In this document: one piece after another, positions 46,258 through 54,356 of the stretch
Position numbering within the stretch: the first letter of the stretch is position 1
How the letters are laid out: every line of letters starts with the position of its first letter
Source of the DNA: Pseudodonghicola xiamenensis DSM 18339
GTDB lineage: Bacteria; Pseudomonadota; Alphaproteobacteria; Rhodobacterales; Rhodobacteraceae
Direction of reading: 5' to 3'
Length of the DNA stretch: 64,000 bases
NCBI RefSeq assembly: GCF_000429365.1
Contig: NZ_AUBS01000002.1
Location: 1 to 64,000 of the forward strand
Notes under the pieces: generated by a model
Seen by the model: only the letters and a program-made list of their open reading frames with translations
Databases searched by the model: none
What the model was told of the DNA's origin: nothing
Made by a program: the position numbers and the translations under genes

Positions 46258-46971
46258 ATGTCCGACTTTTTGCTGATCCACGGTTCCTGCCACGGGGCCT
46301 GGTGCTGGCGCGATGTCATTCCCGAGCTCGAAGCGCTGGGACATACCGCACGCGCCATCGACCTGCCCGGGCACGGAAAGGACCAAATCCCGGCAGGGGC
46401 CCAGACACTCGATGCCTGCGCCGAGGCAATCCTGACCGCCAGCACCCCGGATACCGTGGTGGTTGGCCATTCCTGGGGTGGTTATCCGATCAGCGCCGCC
46501 GCCGAGGCGGTTCCCGAACAGATGCGTGGGCTGATATATCTCTGTGCCTATGTCCCGGTCTCGGGCCTGTCGATGATCGACATGCGCAAACGCGGGCCAC
46601 GCCAGCCGCTGATGCCCCATGTGCGCCGCGCCGAGGACGGCCAAAGCTATACCTTCGACCCCGAAGCGGTGCCCACGCTTTTCTATCATGACTGCCCCGA
46701 GGCCTCGGTCACCCATGCGCTGTCCCGGCTGAGCCCCCAGGCGACAGCGCCGCAGGCGACGCCTTTGACCCTTTCGGCGCGTTGGGAAAGCGTGCCAAAG
46801 GCTTATATCCGCTGCACCGAGGATCGGGCGATCCCGCCGGAATATCAGGCCGAAATGGTGCGCGACTGGCCTGATCACCGGGTTCATTCTATGCCCAGTT
46901 CGCATTCCCCCTTCTTCGCCGACCCGTCCGGGCTGGCGCGACTGACGGACCGGATAGCCGCCACGCTCTGA
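46258..46971 (+). CDS. Alpha/beta hydrolase (EstC / methylesterase-like)
   Basis: A 237-residue hydrolase of the short esterase group related to plant methylesterases and EstC. The start FLLIHGSCHGAWCWRDVIPELEALGH is characteristic. Nucleophile Ser72 lies in VVVGHSWGGYPISAAAE, and the His in MPSSHSPFFADPSGLA. It has a complete triad, unlike its upstream neighbour, and starts 28 bases after it, so the two are probably co-transcribed. The substrate is unknown. Confidence 0.83.
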   Translation: MSDFLLIHGSCHGAWCWRDVIPELEALGHTARAIDLPGHGKDQIPAGAQTLDACAEAILTASTPDTVVVGHSWGGYPISAAAEAVPEQMRGLIYLCAYVPVSGLSMIDMRKRGPRQPLMPHVRRAEDGQSYTFDPEAVPTLFYHDCPEASVTHALSRLSPQATAPQATPLTLSARWESVPKAYIRCTEDRAIPPEYQAEMVRDWPDHRVHSMPSSHSPFFADPSGLARLTDRIAATL

Positions 46972-47088
46972 TCCGTCGGGCAGCGGACCTGGCGGATGAC
47001 ACACAGCCACACCGCCTAAGCGCCTTTTCACCCGCCGCGCCGACAGGTAGCGTCTGCCCGAACATCCCGTTGCCTTCCGGTCCCCGCC

Positions 47089-48291
47089 TTGCCCAGATTG
47101 CCCGTCATCTTCCTGCTGATCACCGTCATGCTCGACGCGATGGGGATCGGCCTGGTAATCCCGGTGATGCCGGCGCTGATCGTCGATGTCGAAGGTGGCA
47201 CCCTGGCCCAGGCGGCGGTCTGGGGCGGCGTGCTGTCGACCGTTTTCGCGGTGATGCAATTCCTGCTCAGTCCCGCGCTTGGCAATCTGTCGGATGCCTT
47301 CGGGCGGCGGCCGGTGCTTCTGATCTCGCTCTGCGTGCTGACCTTCGACTATCTGGTGATGGCGCTGGCCGGGTCGATGTGGCTGCTGCTGCTGGGCCGG
47401 CTGATCGCCGGCATCTGTTCCGCCACCCCGGCGACGGCGGCGGCCTATATGGCCGATCTGTCCCCACCTGAGCGCAAGACCGCCAATTTCGGTCTGATCG
47501 GCGCGGCCTTCGGCGCCGGTTTTGTGATCGGCCCGCTGGCGGGCGGCGCCCTTGGCACCCTGGGTCCGCGGGCGCCGTTCTATGCCGCGGCGGCACTGGC
47601 GGCGCTGAACCTGATCTTCGGTCTGCTGGTGATGCGCGAAACGGTGACGGATACGATCCGCCGCCCCTTCTGCTGGTCCCGCGCCAATCCCCTCAGCGCC
47701 TTTCGCGCGGTAGGGCAGTTGCCCGGGCTGGTGCCCCTGCTGACAGTGTTTCTGTTGTTCGGTGTGGCACTTTTCGTCTATCCGGCGGTCTGGGCCTTTT
47801 TCGCGCAGGAACGCTTCGGCTGGGGCGCGCGCGAGATCGGCTTTTCCCTCGCCGCCTTCGGGATCACCATCGCGGTGGTTCAGGGTGGGCTGATCCGTGT
47901 GGCACTTCATTGCCTGGGAGACCGGGGAACGGTGATCTACGGGCTGATCCTGAACGCCGCCGGGCTGGGGCTGGTGGCAACAATCACCGATGGCCGGCTG
48001 GCCCTGCTGCTGACCCCGATCGCCGGATTGGGCGCGGTGGTGATGCCGGCGCTGCAGGGGATCATGTCGCGCATCGCCCCTGACAATGCACAGGGGGAAC
48101 TGCAAGGCGTGCTGACCGCAACCAACGCGTTGGCCATGATCCTTTCGCCTCTGCTGATGACCGGCGCCTTCGCCGCCTTCACCGGCGCCGCAGCCCCGAT
48201 CTATCTTCCCTCTGCCCCCTTCCTGCTGGCGATCCTGCTGCTGATCGTCGCCTTCGTCGTGTTCCTGCGCAGCCGTTTTGCCGTGACGTAA
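47089..48291 (+). CDS. MFS transporter, TetA-like (DHA1 family)
   Basis: A 400-residue inner-membrane antiporter of the DHA1 family with 12 predicted helices. Helix 1 reads [23 protein letters not shown], and the signature loop is [65 protein letters not shown] (in two halves) is strongly TetA-like. The start is a TTG at 47089 with no good ribosome site, so it is uncertain by a few codons. Family members export tetracycline and other drugs, but sequence alone does not prove resistance. Confidence 0.83.
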   Translation: MPRLPVIFLLITVMLDAMGIGLVIPVMPALIVDVEGGTLAQAAVWGGVLSTVFAVMQFLLSPALGNLSDAFGRRPVLLISLCVLTFDYLVMALAGSMWLLLLGRLIAGICSATPATAAAYMADLSPPERKTANFGLIGAAFGAGFVIGPLAGGALGTLGPRAPFYAAAALAALNLIFGLLVMRETVTDTIRRPFCWSRANPLSAFRAVGQLPGLVPLLTVFLLFGVALFVYPAVWAFFAQERFGWGAREIGFSLAAFGITIAVVQGGLIRVALHCLGDRGTVIYGLILNAAGLGLVATITDGRLALLLTPIAGLGAVVMPALQGIMSRIAPDNAQGELQGVLTATNALAMILSPLLMTGAFAAFTGAAAPIYLPSAPFLLAILLLIVAFVVFLRSRFAVT

Positions 48292-48372
48292 ACGCCAGGG
48301 CTCCCCGGTACATTCCGGCTTGCTCCAGACCGGGCGCTGGGTCAGGCTGCGACGAAAGAGGGGAGAGACTTC

Positions 48373-49461
48373 ATGCAAACCATCAAAGCCGCCGTGTGCC
48401 ACGAATTCGGCCAGCCTCTGGTCATCGAGGATATCCAGATCGCCCCGCCCGGCATGGGCGAGGTCGAGGTCGAGATCGACGCCGTGGCGATCTGCCATTC
48501 CGATATCAGCTATGCCGAGGGCGGCTTCGGCGGCGCTCTGCCCGCCGTCTATGGCCACGAGGCCGCCGGCCATGTGACCGCGCTGGGAGAGGGCGTGCAG
48601 GGGCTCGCCGTCGGCGATCCGGTCTGTGTCACCCTGATCCGTGCCTGCGGCCACTGCATTTCCTGCGGGTCAGGCCATCCCACCACCTGCGAAACCCCCT
48701 ATGACGGCACCAAGGGGCCGATCCAGACCACCGCAGGCGATGCGCTGTTTCAGGCCATGGCCACCGGCGCCTTCGCCGAAAAGGTGGTAGTCGATCACAG
48801 CCAGGTGGTGAAAATCCCCGAAGACATGCCGATGGACGTGGCCTCGGTCATCTCCTGCGGCGTGATCACCGGCGTCGGCGCGGCAACCCTCGCCGCCGAG
48901 ATGCGGGTGGGCCAGGACGCCGTGGTGATCGGCGCCGGCGGCGTCGGGCTGAACGCCATTCAGGGCGCCCGCATCGCCGGCGCCCGCCGCATCGTCGCGG
49001 TCGACATGCTGGACGAAAAGCTCGAGGTCGCCAAGGAATTCGGCGCCACTGATGTCGTTTCCGCCACCGAGGCGAAACCATGGAATTCGGTGAAGAAAAT
49101 CCTCGGGCGTGGGGCCGATGTGGTGCTGGTCACCGTCGGCGTGGCCGAAGTTTATTCGATGGCGCCCCGCTATCTGGCCGCGGGTGGCCGGGTGGTGATG
49201 GTCGGCATGCCACATGGCGACAAGGTGGCGACCTATTCGCCGCTGATCATGGCCGATGCCGGCCAGGGGCTGACCGGCTCGAAGATGGGCAATGTCGTGA
49301 TCAAGCGGGATATTCCCTGGATCATCGACCTCTACAAGCAGGGCCGGCTGAAGCTGGACGAACTGGTATCCCGCCGCTGGAGCTTCGATCAGATCAACGA
49401 GGCGATTGCCGACACCAGGACCGGCGCCGCCCGACGCAACGTGATCGTCCTGAAAAAATAA
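48373..49461 (+). CDS. Zinc-dependent alcohol dehydrogenase
   Basis: A 362-residue medium-chain dehydrogenase. Catalytic zinc ligands are Cys41 (ICHSD) and His62 (GHEAAGHV). The structural zinc site has all four cysteines (Cys92, Cys95, Cys98, Cys106 in RACGHCISCGSGHPTTC). The NAD site is VVIGAGGVGLNAIQGARIAGARRIVAVD, with Asp as the NAD-preferring residue. The overall form is near class III/AdhC-type enzymes. It ends before an 820-base region without genes. Confidence 0.9.
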   Translation: MQTIKAAVCHEFGQPLVIEDIQIAPPGMGEVEVEIDAVAICHSDISYAEGGFGGALPAVYGHEAAGHVTALGEGVQGLAVGDPVCVTLIRACGHCISCGSGHPTTCETPYDGTKGPIQTTAGDALFQAMATGAFAEKVVVDHSQVVKIPEDMPMDVASVISCGVITGVGAATLAAEMRVGQDAVVIGAGGVGLNAIQGARIAGARRIVAVDMLDEKLEVAKEFGATDVVSATEAKPWNSVKKILGRGADVVLVTVGVAEVYSMAPRYLAAGGRVVMVGMPHGDKVATYSPLIMADAGQGLTGSKMGNVVIKRDIPWIIDLYKQGRLKLDELVSRRWSFDQINEAIADTRTGAARRNVIVLKK

Positions 49462-50281
49462 GCGCAGTGTATGGAGGGCCCTGCCCCTACCCATGGTGAT
49501 CGCAGCCTTTTCAAGGCTGACGATCGCCAGCTGGGGCGGCCAGGACGAGGATCGCGGCGGCCCAGTCCAGGCCTGATCGTCACGCGAAGTGGCCGAAGAC
49601 CGCACCGACCCGCAGTTCGGCCGCATGACCGGTTCACCATCTCCGGGGCGATTCGCCTCGGCCAGGCGCAGAAACCCCATGGCTGCTCCGGTTCAAGGAA
49701 CCGGCGCCTCCCGACAATGTGATAGAAATGGCACATGTCGCTGCCGGCGAACGGCTGACTTCCAAGATGGAATTCGCCGCCATGCCGCAAAGCCGGCGCC
49801 ATCGGCCCCCTGCAGCCGGCGCAGGGACACAGCGGGGGATTGGGAAAATCGGGAAAATCGCCGCCCGGGCCGAGTTCCACAACGCCCTGATGGCTCCACA
49901 TCTTTGCGACCGCCCGAGCGAATGAACCGCAGATATACATTTTTCCGCCCCTAGCCCCAATATCTTGATGGACGAGACCATCGAAACGTCATTCCAGGAC
50001 GCGCGGATCAAGGGCTCGATCTGGGTCGAAGCGGGCCTTGTGCCCCCACCCCCGGCCCTGGTCTCGGGGGAGAGCTGGACGAGGCGCTGGCCCAGCCCCC
50101 TATGCCGGCACGGTGCTGCATCTGCAGATGCGGGAGGTGGCTTGTGACCATGTAGACGAGAATATGTTTCAAGGTGACGCCCCCGCCCCGACCGCCAAGC
50201 CATGGATGTCGGACAGAGGTGGCTTGACCCGCATTTCTGAGCCACTATGTCACATTACAACAACCAGAGGTTTCCTGAAAC
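49462..50281. other. Long region without a recognisable gene
   Basis: These 820 bases lie between the alcohol dehydrogenase and sqrR. Several frames are open because of high GC, including one on the minus strand (about 49389-49940) rich in Cys/Pro/Arg and short plus-strand frames. None has a good ribosome site, family motif or believable composition. A short direct repeat GGGAAAATC occurs twice near 49848. The stretch may hold gene remnants, an RNA gene or only long untranslated regions. The sqrR promoter should lie at its right end, where the DNA is more AT-rich (about 50240-50280). Confidence 0.4.
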
Positions 50282-50632
50282 TTGACTGCCCAGACTGCCA
50301 TCGAGCTACCGCCTGAAACACCCGTCGACATGGCTACCCGTGCCAGCGAGGCTGCGGCCTTTCTCAAGACGCTGTCTCATGAAGGGCGGCTTATGATCCT
50401 GTGCCATCTCAGCGCCGGAGAACGGTCCGTGGGAGAGCTGGAAAACCTGCTGAACATCCGTCAGGCAGCCGTCAGCCAGATGCTGGCGCGGTTGCGCGAC
50501 GAAGGTCTGGTGACCCCGCGCCGGGACGGCAAGACGATCTATTATTCGCTGGCCGACCGAAATACCGAGCAGATGATCGGGCTGCTTTACAAGCTGTTCT
50601 GCGACAACACCGAAGCCGTTCCCACCGCCTGA
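50282..50632 (+). CDS. sqrR: SqrR/BigR-type ArsR-family persulfide sensor
   Basis: A 116-residue winged-helix repressor of the ArsR family. Its two cysteines fall at residues 41 (RLMILCHLSAGERSVGELENLL) and 107 (LLYKLFCDN), exactly the numbers of the reactive pair in Rhodobacter capsulatus SqrR, which forms a tetrasulfide link on exposure to sulfide. The recognition helix is IRQAAVSQMLARLRDEGLVTPRRDGKTIYYSL. The start is TTG 50282; ATG 50330 is possible but would break this numbering. No sulfide:quinone reductase, persulfide dioxygenase or YeeE gene lies alongside, so its targets are elsewhere. Confidence 0.85.
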   Translation: MTAQTAIELPPETPVDMATRASEAAAFLKTLSHEGRLMILCHLSAGERSVGELENLLNIRQAAVSQMLARLRDEGLVTPRRDGKTIYYSLADRNTEQMIGLLYKLFCDNTEAVPTA

Positions 50633-50694
50633 CCGCAAGCCCCCCGCCGCGAACGCCCGGGCATCGTCACCGTGCAGACCACGGCCCCGCGCCG

Positions 50695-53600
50695 TCAGTT
50701 CGACACATAGCCAGACACCACCTGCAACAGCTTGAACGAGGTGGCGGCGTCGTTTTCGACCACGGCGAGGAATTCCTCCTCGCCGATCCGAAGACAGACC
50801 AGATCCGTCTCAGCCACCATGCTCAGCGCGCGCGGCACCTTGCGGATCAACCCCAGCTCTCCCACCAGAGTGCCGGGCCCCACCCGGTTGATCAGCCGAT
50901 CGACCTGCCCTTCCTGCGGCAGGTAAAGGCCGGCCTCGCCCTCGATGACCATATAGGCGCCATCCTTGGGCTGATCGCCCTTCAGAAAGATCACCTCGCC
51001 CGCCGTCGCCTTGTACCAGCGCGCTCCGAAGGCCAGCAGCCGAAGCTGCTTGCGGTTCAGCCCCGAAAACAGCGCGGTCCGCTCCAGCGCCCTCAGCTTG
51101 CGGGCCAGATCGGCGCTGGACCCGTGATCCTGCGCCACACCGACGCCCAGTTCCTCGCTGACGATCTGCCCCTGACGCAGCTCAAGAAAGCTGTCGAAGA
51201 TGCTGTTATCCTCGAACCGCTCGCCCAGGAAGATAATCGTGGTTTCCGGCAAAAGTGCGCGCAGGTTTTCCAGCACCCGCGCCTGGGCATCCCCGTCGGC
51301 GCCAGACAGCGCCTGATCCAGGATCAGCAGATCGGGCTTTTTGATCGTAGCACGGCAGAAGGACAGCGGCGCGGCGAAGATTGCCGGCAGGTTCTGTCCA
51401 CCGATGGCAATCGGCAAATCGAAGATCAACTCCATGGCCAGCTCCTGAGCACCATTGTCCAGCAGCACCTGGGCGATGACCCGGCGGATCTCATCTCCCT
51501 TGCTGCCTGCCGCGTCCGAGATCTTGCCAAACAGGGCATTTTCCAGAACGGTGAACCCCGGGGCGAATTCGTCGATATCAAGCGGCGTGAACAGATCGCC
51601 CAGCGACCGCAACAGCTCCTCCGCGTGGGTGGCGCGCAGTTCCAGAATCCGCGCCTTGAGATCGTCCGAGAAGGCCGGGCCGATCTGTTCCGCCGAAATC
51701 CGGAACGGCACCATCATGAACAGCGCCATCTCTTCGTCGCTGAGGGCCGCGGCCCCGCCGGCGCGGGTCTTTTCGACCAGATCCAGCGCGGTTTCATATA
51801 TGCTGCCGTCAATGCCCAGCTTGCGGAACAGCGGATGGTCGCTGCCATCCAGCCCGAAGATCTGGCGCAACATCTCGATCACGTCGCGGGTCAGTTCCAC
51901 CAGCGTCTGATCCAACCCGAGCTCGCGCAATTGCGCCATGAAGCCGATCTGCTCGGGCAGCAGCTCGGGAGAGATCGTCTTGCGCGGCGAGGCGAACAAC
52001 AGGTTTTCGCCCACCGGCAGGGCCGGATTGTACATCTCGCGCAGGCATAGGAACACCTGCCCGCGCAGCCCTGCGGCTTCGACAGCCTGCTGCACCTTGG
52101 GCCGCAGGCTGACCAGCCGCGCCGCCAGTTCAGGGTGATCGCCTGCGTCAAAACGCTGATCCAGCCCACGCTGGAACAACGCCTCACCCGCGCCCATCGC
52201 CTGGACAAGCTGCATCCACCAGCCCCTGAGCTCTTCGGGCGTCTCGCAACCGGCAAGCCTGGGATCGAGCCATTCGGCATCGTAGGGGTCCGAGCTGTTT
52301 CCGGCCTTGAGCGCCTCGGCAAGGCGGCGCGTATCCTCCGGCGCCCCCCGAGGTCTCAGGCGCATCGGCATCATGACATTGTCGCCGAAACTGCCCTGGA
52401 ACATCACCGGGCGCGATCCGGCCAGGCCGATCCGCGTCGCGATCACCGCCTGATGCAGGCCAGACAGATCCTGACCACCGATCCGCACATGGCCACCAGC
52501 CGGCAGAACCTCGCGGGTCAGCAGTTCGGCCAGAGCCCGCCGGTCCTCTTCGCTGGCTGCGGCGATGCCGATGGTGCTACCGCCGGTCAGCGTCACGTTC
52601 AGCTCCTCCAGAACCAGATTGCCGTCCCCGTCGCGCACGGTCACCCCGTCCAGCTCCACATCGCCCGCCAGACGCGGCAAGACGCCGGGTTCACCAAAGA
52701 ACAGGCTTTCGTCCACCATGCCCGGCGGCGCGAACCGTTCGATGATCACTTCCCAGCGCAGCGACATGTCCTGTGTCTGGTTGTAGTAATCGAGCAGCTC
52801 CTTCCAGGGGGAGCTCAGATCCTTGTAAGCGCCCAATGCCGCCACCAGCGCGCCCAGAGACACCGTTCCCTGGATCACCAGATACCCGCCAACCGAATAG
52901 AAAAAGAACGGTGTCATCTGGCCTATGAAGTTATTGAGAAACTTCATGAAGAACTTTTTCTTATAAATTTCGAAACGAATATCGTAGAGCCGCCCCAACT
53001 GCGTGGTAATCGACGCCAGCCGACGCCGCCAACCGCCGTTGACCCGCAGTGTTCTGGCCCCTGCCGCGCTTTCGCCAATCGCCGCCGACAGGACACGAAC
53101 CTCCTGAATCCGGGTCTTGTTCAGCTGGTTGATCTGACGCTGCAGCTTTGGAATCAGCCATCCCTGAACCGGAATCAGCGCCACCGCCGCCAGGCCGAAC
53201 CAGACGTTCTGCACGAACAGGAAGCTGAGGATGGTGATCATCTGCCCCGCCTGCAGCACCGGCTGGCTGATGGCATCCCCCATCAACCCACCCATCGGCT
53301 CGCTTTCGGCGGTGACCATGGACACAAGCTCGCCCTGGCTGACGCGTTCGAAATAGGGCTGGGGGAATCGCAGCACCCGCGCGATCATCTCGTAGCGAAA
53401 GCGCCTCAGCATGCGTTCAGACAACACCCCTTTCATGGTGTTGATCCGCATTTTCAAAAGGCCATGCGCCAGCACCGAGGCCAGGAAAGCCAGACACAGA
53501 AGCCCCAGAAAGGTCACCTGTTCAAACGTATAGCCGAAATAGGTGATCGTCGCGCTTTGCGCACCGATGGCATCGTTGATGATCCGCTTCGGCAGTTCCA

Positions 53601-53709
53601 GCGTCAGGTAGAGCATCGGAAACAGCATCGCCGTCACCACCAGCAGGATGAACTGGTCGCGCTTCGAGTATTTCCAGATGAAGCTGAACAGAGAGGGTTC
53701 TATGGACAA
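50695..53709 (-). CDS. Degenerate ABC-exporter-like protein with C-terminal cyclic-nucleotide-binding domain
   Basis: A 1,004-residue protein. Residues about 1-330 form an ABC type I exporter membrane domain with about six helices. Residues about 345-850 are an ABC nucleotide-binding fold that has lost its ATP chemistry. Walker A is replaced by GIAAASEEDRRAL (381-393), the signature by LPAIF (774-778), Walker B is LLILDQ (Asp798, then Gln799 for Glu), and the H-loop position is Glu830. About 300 residues are inserted between the Q-loop region and the signature. Residues about 870-1000 are a cyclic-nucleotide-binding domain with a complete phosphate cassette (Gly950, Glu951, Pro959, Arg960, Ala961). 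The start is uncertain: TTG 53709 (MSIEPSLFSFIWKYSK) is preferred, with GTG 53751 and ATG 53883 possible. It lies near an adenylate cyclase and may be its effector. Confidence 0.8.
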   Translation of the reverse strand: MSIEPSLFSFIWKYSKRDQFILLVVTAMLFPMLYLTLELPKRIINDAIGAQSATITYFGYTFEQVTFLGLLCLAFLASVLAHGLLKMRINTMKGVLSERMLRRFRYEMIARVLRFPQPYFERVSQGELVSMVTAESEPMGGLMGDAISQPVLQAGQMITILSFLFVQNVWFGLAAVALIPVQGWLIPKLQRQINQLNKTRIQEVRVLSAAIGESAAGARTLRVNGGWRRRLASITTQLGRLYDIRFEIYKKKFFMKFLNNFIGQMTPFFFYSVGGYLVIQGTVSLGALVAALGAYKDLSSPWKELLDYYNQTQDMSLRWEVIIERFAPPGMVDESLFFGEPGVLPRLAGDVELDGVTVRDGDGNLVLEELNVTLTGGSTIGIAAASEEDRRALAELLTREVLPAGGHVRIGGQDLSGLHQAVIATRIGLAGSRPVMFQGSFGDNVMMPMRLRPRGAPEDTRRLAEALKAGNSSDPYDAEWLDPRLAGCETPEELRGWWMQLVQAMGAGEALFQRGLDQRFDAGDHPELAARLVSLRPKVQQAVEAAGLRGQVFLCLREMYNPALPVGENLLFASPRKTISPELLPEQIGFMAQLRELGLDQTLVELTRDVIEMLRQIFGLDGSDHPLFRKLGIDGSIYETALDLVEKTRAGGAAALSDEEMALFMMVPFRISAEQIGPAFSDDLKARILELRATHAEELLRSLGDLFTPLDIDEFAPGFTVLENALFGKISDAAGSKGDEIRRVIAQVLLDNGAQELAMELIFDLPIAIGGQNLPAIFAAPLSFCRATIKKPDLLILDQALSGADGDAQARVLENLRALLPETTIIFLGERFEDNSIFDSFLELRQGQIVSEELGVGVAQDHGSSADLARKLRALERTALFSGLNRKQLRLLAFGARWYKATAGEVIFLKGDQPKDGAYMVIEGEAGLYLPQEGQVDRLINRVGPGTLVGELGLIRKVPRALSMVAETDLVCLRIGEEEFLAVVENDAATSFKLLQVVSGYVSN

Positions 53710-53909
53710 AGCTCCCGTGGCAGGCAAACGGCGGGCCAACCGTTCCGGCACGATATGCGGCGGGCGCGAATGTGACAAGAGAGCCAGCCCACCCGGGCGG
53801 CACCTCACCCCGGCGGCGCCTGGGAACAAACGCGAATTCCAGGCACAGCAATTGCAGCCTCGATCCGAAACCCGTAAGCTCATCGGCGACTCTGTTGGGG
53901 GATCCGCGT

Positions 53910-54299
53910 TTGACCGTACCGATCGGCTCTTTGCTGCTTCTGCTCTGCTTGCTGCAGATCAAGCACATGTTTGCCGATTATTTCCTGCAAACCCCGCGCA
54001 TGTTGTCCGGACGCGGCGAATACTGGCACCTGGGTCGGGCAGAGCACGCCGGGGTGCATGCGATCGGGTCGATCATCACATTCCTGCTGGTCGGCGCGCC
54101 GCTGGTCTTCACCCTGATCCTGGCCGTGCTGGAATGGGGCGTGCATTTCAACATTGATTTCTGGAAAGCGCGACAATGCGACCAGAAGCAGCTCGACCCC
54201 TACAAGGCGGCGTTCTGGCGCGCGTCCGGCGTCGATCAGGCGCTGCATCAGTTCACCTATATCGCGATGATCTGGGCCTGGGCCACTTTCGCACTCTGA
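53910..54299 (+). CDS. DUF3307-family membrane protein
   Basis: A 129-residue membrane protein with about three helices: the first about residues 5-22 (GSLLLLLCLLQIKHMFADYFLQ), then HAIGSIITFLLVGAPLVFTLILAVLEW and a C-terminal YIAMIWAWATFAL. Conserved histidines (KHMFADYFLQ, LGRAEHAGVHAIGS, ALHQFTY) match DUF3307. The TTG at 53910 is chosen for its GGGGGA site 8 bases upstream. It is divergent from the pseudo-ABC gene (200 bases between) and convergent with the cyclase gene. Its function is unknown. Confidence 0.8.
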   Translation: MTVPIGSLLLLLCLLQIKHMFADYFLQTPRMLSGRGEYWHLGRAEHAGVHAIGSIITFLLVGAPLVFTLILAVLEWGVHFNIDFWKARQCDQKQLDPYKAAFWRASGVDQALHQFTYIAMIWAWATFAL

Positions 54300-54356
54300 T
54301 CCGGGAACCTCTTCAGGGCCGAGCCGCTCGCCCCGTTTCCGACCCCACCGTTCCGT

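Noticed and set aside
47089..48291. Dedicated tetracycline resistance gene
   Set aside because: The protein is TetA-like in form, but no TetR neighbour or mobile context exists, and many chromosomal DHA1 transporters share these motifs, so resistance is not claimed.
49389..49940. Minus-strand open frame of 183 codons beyond the alcohol dehydrogenase gene
   Set aside because: It overlaps the real dehydrogenase end, has no ribosome site, an abnormal Cys/Pro/Arg/Trp-rich composition and no family motif. Long open frames are expected by chance at this GC content.
53710..53883. Upstream start ATG 53883 for the pseudo-ABC protein
   Set aside because: The added 58 residues are Cys/Arg/Gly-rich without any membrane-domain character and have no ribosome site. 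The family-like start SLFSFIWKYSKRDQ fits a start near 53709.
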